Below are positions 5,876-7,929 of a stretch of 7,929 bases of DNA, piece by piece (the first letter of the stretch is position 1; each line of letters begins with the position of its first letter). This DNA is from Deltaproteobacteria bacterium (GTDB lineage: Bacteria > Myxococcota_A > UBA9042 > DTJE01): positions 1-7,929 of the forward strand of contig JADHTP010000141.1 of assembly GCA_016784945.1 (NCBI GenBank), in the 5' to 3' direction. A program made the position numbers and the translations under genes. Below the pieces are notes generated by a model, which saw only the letters and a program-made list of their open reading frames with translations, did not search any database and was not told the origin of the DNA.

Positions 5876-5904
5876 AGAATCATCTCTCCGTCTCTCGTTG
5901 TCAA
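5876..5904 (-). promoter_or_regulatory. Candidate promoter of the PPC-domain gene
   Basis: The minus strand has an exact TTGACA at 5904-5899. With a 17-nt spacer the -10 would be GATTCT (5881-5876), which matches the consensus at only 3 of 6 bases. The start site would fall near 5870, right next to the Shine-Dalgarno at 5866-5861. The -35 is good and the -10 weak, so an activated promoter or a chance match are both possible. Confidence 0.35.
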
Positions 5905-5970
5905 CCCGGGATGCGGACAGAGCAAATGCATCAAAATGTTGAAACAGAAGCTACGCACGACCGATAGACA

Positions 5971-6006
5971 ACGTGAACGTGAACGAGATCGTGAACGTGG
6001 ACGAAA
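5971..6006 (+). repeat. Hexamer tandem array, ACGTGA type, 6 units
   Basis: Six 6-bp units in register: ACGTGA twice, then ACGAGA, TCGTGA, ACGTGG and ACGAAA. The array lies in the 292-nt gap (5858-6149) between the lipoprotein and the PPC gene, where no gene was found. Its words resemble the TCGTGGA and TCGTTGA heptamers of the glmU/PPC gap, less one base. Confidence 0.75.
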
Positions 6007-6060
6007 GGTGCTGTCATGTTGGCTTACGAACGGCTCGATGTTGACAAAGGTTGGCCAAAG

Positions 6061-6084
6061 CGTCCACGATCACGACCACGAATT
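6061..6084 (-). repeat. Inverted copy of the hexamer array
   Basis: Read on the minus strand, this stretch gives TCGTGG, TCGTGA and TCGTGG in register, so it is the same hexamer family in reverse orientation. The segment 6061-6077 pairs with 5987-6003 at 15 of 17 positions, across a 57-nt spacer. A large stem-loop or cruciform is possible; the loop is too long for a normal terminator. Confidence 0.65.
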
Positions 6085-6149
6085 AGGTGCGTTTGCCCTG
6101 GGGATGCGGACGGTGCCGGACTTGTTGAAGGGGGTTCGGCGGGGCGGGC

Positions 6150-6680
6150 TCAGGGCGTGCCCGTGTCCACCACGCGGACCAGCTCGATACGCCATCCTTC
6201 CGTGGTGAAAATAGCAGGGATTTCAACGGGATCGGAACGACTTTCGAACCGGGCCAGGACGGTGGTCTTGGTCCGCGTGGGGTCGAAGGACCGGTTTTCC
6301 CTGAGCTTGGCGGTGTCGGGGGTCCGCAGGACGTTCACCGGGTCGTCGGCACCCCGCAGGCCCAGTCCTTCCACGGACCCCTTTTTCAGCAGGGCCTCGA
6401 GGCCGGCGTCGACGGCGGCGGCCCGGGATCGCAGGATCGCCAGGGTGGCGGGTCCCAGCAGACCGATGCAGGCCTGATACTCTTCCTCCGCCAGGGCTGT
6501 CCGGAAGGCCTCAACGGCCATGGTGGCCCCGGACTTCTTCAGCCAGTCGACGTTGTCGCCCGCGTACATGAGGGAATCGGGGTCCTCGCCGCGCAAGGGG
6601 ACCAGCTGGTGTGTCGGGCCGCAGCCGGTGGCCATGACCATGCCCAGGATACAGGCGCCCAGGACCCGGATGTCCTTCAT
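6150..6680 (-). CDS. Small lipoprotein, NTF2-like look, function unknown
   Basis: A 176-aa protein with a lipoprotein signal peptide: positive start (MKDIR), hydrophobic core VLGACILGMVM, and a lipobox-like ATGC with the modified Cys at 20. It is probably anchored to a membrane facing the periplasm or cell surface. After a short polar stretch, AVEAFRTALAEEEYQACIGL (about 55-74) followed by LLGPATLAILRSRA resembles the first helices of NTF2-like (DUF4878-type) lipoproteins, and TTEGWRIELVRV near the C-terminus fits their last strand. The NTF2-like call is a pattern judgement. ATG 6680 is chosen for GGAG at 6689-6692, 8 nt away; the longer reading to 6962 overlaps the upstream gene. It follows the secreted-protein gene by 17 nt, so the two form an operon. 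Confidence 0.75.
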   Translation of the reverse strand: MKDIRVLGACILGMVMATGCGPTHQLVPLRGEDPDSLMYAGDNVDWLKKSGATMAVEAFRTALAEEEYQACIGLLGPATLAILRSRAAAVDAGLEALLKKGSVEGLGLRGADDPVNVLRTPDTAKLRENRSFDPTRTKTTVLARFESRSDPVEIPAIFTTEGWRIELVRVVDTGTP

Positions 6681-6688
6681 GTATGACT

Positions 6689-6692
6689 CTCC
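6689..6692 (-). promoter_or_regulatory. Ribosome binding site of the lipoprotein gene
   Basis: The minus strand reads ACGGAGAG, with GGAG at 6692-6689, 8 nt before ATG 6680. It lies in the 17-nt gap after the TAA of the upstream gene and fixes the lipoprotein start. Confidence 0.65.
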
Positions 6693-6697
6693 GTGGG

Positions 6698-7929
6698 TTA
6701 TTTCTTGTAGGCCTCGAAGGTGCCGGTGAAGGCCGACTGCGAGGCGGCCGACGTCTGCACCTGGCCTGTGTACTTGCCCTTGGTGATCTCGTCCACCAGG
6801 AGGTCGCAGTCCTCGTCCACCAGCACGCCGTTCCCCTGGATGGACAGCTCCGTGTCCAGGGTCAGCGCGCCCAGGAACATGTCCACGGGCGTCAGCAGGA
6901 AGTTGATGGCACCCGTGCACAGGTTGGTTACATCCTGTTTCGATCCGCCGAACCATTCCCATATCTCGCCGAAGATGCCGTTACCGATGGAGGCGCAGTT
7001 GATCCAGAGTGCCGCGGCCTCCTTCAGGCTGTGGGCCTGGCCCCCGGTGAGGCCCGATATGATGATCTCGTTCAGGACGAACAGCACCAGCTTCCCGTAG
7101 TTCAGCTTGATGGGGTGCTGGTTGATGAGCAGCTTGTTGAAGTCCGCGATGGAGGCCGTGAACTTGCCTTCCAGGATGTCCAGCGGGAACTCCGTGTCCT
7201 GGATGTCCTCCATGCTGAACATCAGCTTTCCGCAATCCTCGTAGTCGGGGTCCGCCGGGTTGCATCCGAACTTCCAGTACATGGCGATTCCCGTCCAGTA
7301 CTGGGTCCCCTGGACCGTGAAGTCGTTCTGCAGCTTGGACAGCAGCAGGTCGGAGTGCAGTTCCAGGTTGGTGATGATCCCCATCATGTCTTCGCCGATG
7401 GTGAAGAAGTCCTGGAGCCAGGCCGGCGAACTGTTCTTGAGATAGTCCGTCACGATGTCGGCCACGATGTCACCGAAGAGCCCGAACAGGGTGTCCACGA
7501 TGAAGCCGCCGATCCACTGCTTGGCCAGGTCCTTGATCAGGTTGATGATGGTGGTGCCCGGCGTCTCGAAGAACGTGATCAGCTGGAAGAGTACGCAACA
7601 GACCTGCTTGCCCAGGTCCATGCCGCCGGCCGTCACGCAGGCCAGGGGGTCCGTGATCCCGCCCGCACAGTCCTTGACCAGGTTCGTGAAATCGAAGTGG
7701 TCGACGCAGTCGTACTGCCCCGTGGGGTTCAGGGTGACCAGGTACAGCTTCAGGTTCACGTCCCGGCACTTGTCCGGCTGGATGAAGACGCCGTCGTCAC
7801 ACCCGCTGGCCGCCACGCAGCTGTAGGGGCCCTTGGCGGTGCCGAACACCGTGTAATAGTTCCCCGCCGGAACGCACTCGAACTGGGTGGCCCCCCAGAG
7901 GTCCGTGATGGTCTTGTCGCTCAGTGACG
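6698..7929 (-). CDS. Partial large Cys-rich secreted or surface protein, 5' end outside the window
   Basis: The minus-strand frame is open from the right edge to the TAA at 6698-6700, giving 409 complete codons; the GTG at 7849 is internal, as the frame continues upstream with LWGATQFECVPAG. The visible N-terminal third has many cysteines (FECV, YSCVAASGCDD, DKCRD, YDCVD, KDCAG, LACVT, QVCCVL), which suggests disulfides outside the cytoplasm. The middle has hydrophobic or amphipathic helices (FGLFGDIVADIVTDYL and others). Near the C-terminus, VDEDCDLLVDE (6788-6820) resembles the MopE-type DNDCDGLVDE metal-binding motif frequent in Myxococcota surface proteins, followed by GKYTGQVQ and FTGTFEAYKK. 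I recognise no family for the whole. The signal peptide, if any, lies outside. It is first in an operon with the lipoprotein. Confidence 0.75.
   Translation of the reverse strand, partial: SLSDKTITDLWGATQFECVPAGNYYTVFGTAKGPYSCVAASGCDDGVFIQPDKCRDVNLKLYLVTLNPTGQYDCVDHFDFTNLVKDCAGGITDPLACVTAGGMDLGKQVCCVLFQLITFFETPGTTIINLIKDLAKQWIGGFIVDTLFGLFGDIVADIVTDYLKNSSPAWLQDFFTIGEDMMGIITNLELHSDLLLSKLQNDFTVQGTQYWTGIAMYWKFGCNPADPDYEDCGKLMFSMEDIQDTEFPLDILEGKFTASIADFNKLLINQHPIKLNYGKLVLFVLNEIIISGLTGGQAHSLKEAAALWINCASIGNGIFGEIWEWFGGSKQDVTNLCTGAINFLLTPVDMFLGALTLDTELSIQGNGVLVDEDCDLLVDEITKGKYTGQVQTSAASQSAFTGTFEAYKK

Noticed and set aside
6041..6046. Exact TTGACA on the plus strand as a promoter
   Set aside because: No -10-like hexamer is found 16 to 19 nt downstream and there is no plus-strand gene to drive.
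5987..6077. Rho-independent terminator for the lipoprotein operon
   Set aside because: The arms are 57 nt apart and no T tract follows on the minus strand.
5908..6113. Direct repeat GGGATGCGGAC at 5908 and 6101
   Set aside because: About 12 of 13 bases match, but in GC-rich DNA one short pair is not strong evidence of an element boundary.
5756..6477. Plus-strand readings in the 5858-6149 gap as a small gene
   Set aside because: They run through repeat arrays and into the antisense of the PPC and lipoprotein genes, with Arg/Ser-rich content and no motif.
6681..6962. Longer start for the lipoprotein
   Set aside because: It overlaps the upstream gene in another frame; the signal peptide and ribosome binding site fit ATG 6680.
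6683..7927. Long plus-strand frame opposite the secreted protein (414 codons)
   Set aside because: Its translation is dominated by V, Q, D, E, H and L from codon antisense. The minus frame has well-placed cysteines, a MopE-like motif, a stop and operon spacing.

Overview
The window is GC-rich DNA with dense, short-gapped coding. It looks like an uncultured bacterium of the Myxococcota or wider deltaproteobacterial type. That placement is an inference, resting on a Cys-rich secreted protein with a MopE-like acidic motif, a lipoprotein with an NTF2-like look, a PPC domain fused to a CarD-like tail, and several radical SAM genes together. No rRNA, tRNA, CRISPR array or insertion sequence was seen.

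Layout. At 1-128 (minus) is the N-terminal end of a protein that looks like a cobalamin-binding radical SAM enzyme. Divergent from it, on the plus strand, are a HemW/HemN-like radical SAM protein (about 205-1590) and a second radical SAM protein with an unusual C-terminal half (1625-3280). The 322-nt gap at 3281-3602 holds a broken PAS-domain relic on the minus strand, a 9-C tract, and a compact glmU promoter/leader with two inverted repeats. glmU (3603-4988) is the one clear housekeeping gene; it makes UDP-GlcNAc for peptidoglycan and LPS. It converges on a PPC-domain (DUF296) protein with a CarD-like C-terminal module (5090-5857, minus). Upstream of that gene, on the same strand, are a small lipoprotein (6150-6680) and a large secreted Cys-rich protein that runs off the right edge (6698-7929); these two form an operon with a 17-nt gap.

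The most unusual non-coding signal is a set of short tandem repeats at gene ends. A 7-bp array (9 units in register) supplies the stop codon of the HemW-like gene and fills the space before the next gene. A second 7-bp array fills the convergent glmU/PPC gap, ending in five perfect ACGATTA units. A 6-bp array of ACGTGA-type units, with an inverted copy about 57 nt away, lies between the lipoprotein and the PPC gene. All use words with CG at positions 2-3, which suggests one shared process of repeat growth.

The three radical SAM genes may work together, but no substrate or precursor peptide gene is visible. The lipoprotein/secreted pair probably acts at the cell surface. glmU looks independently transcribed.
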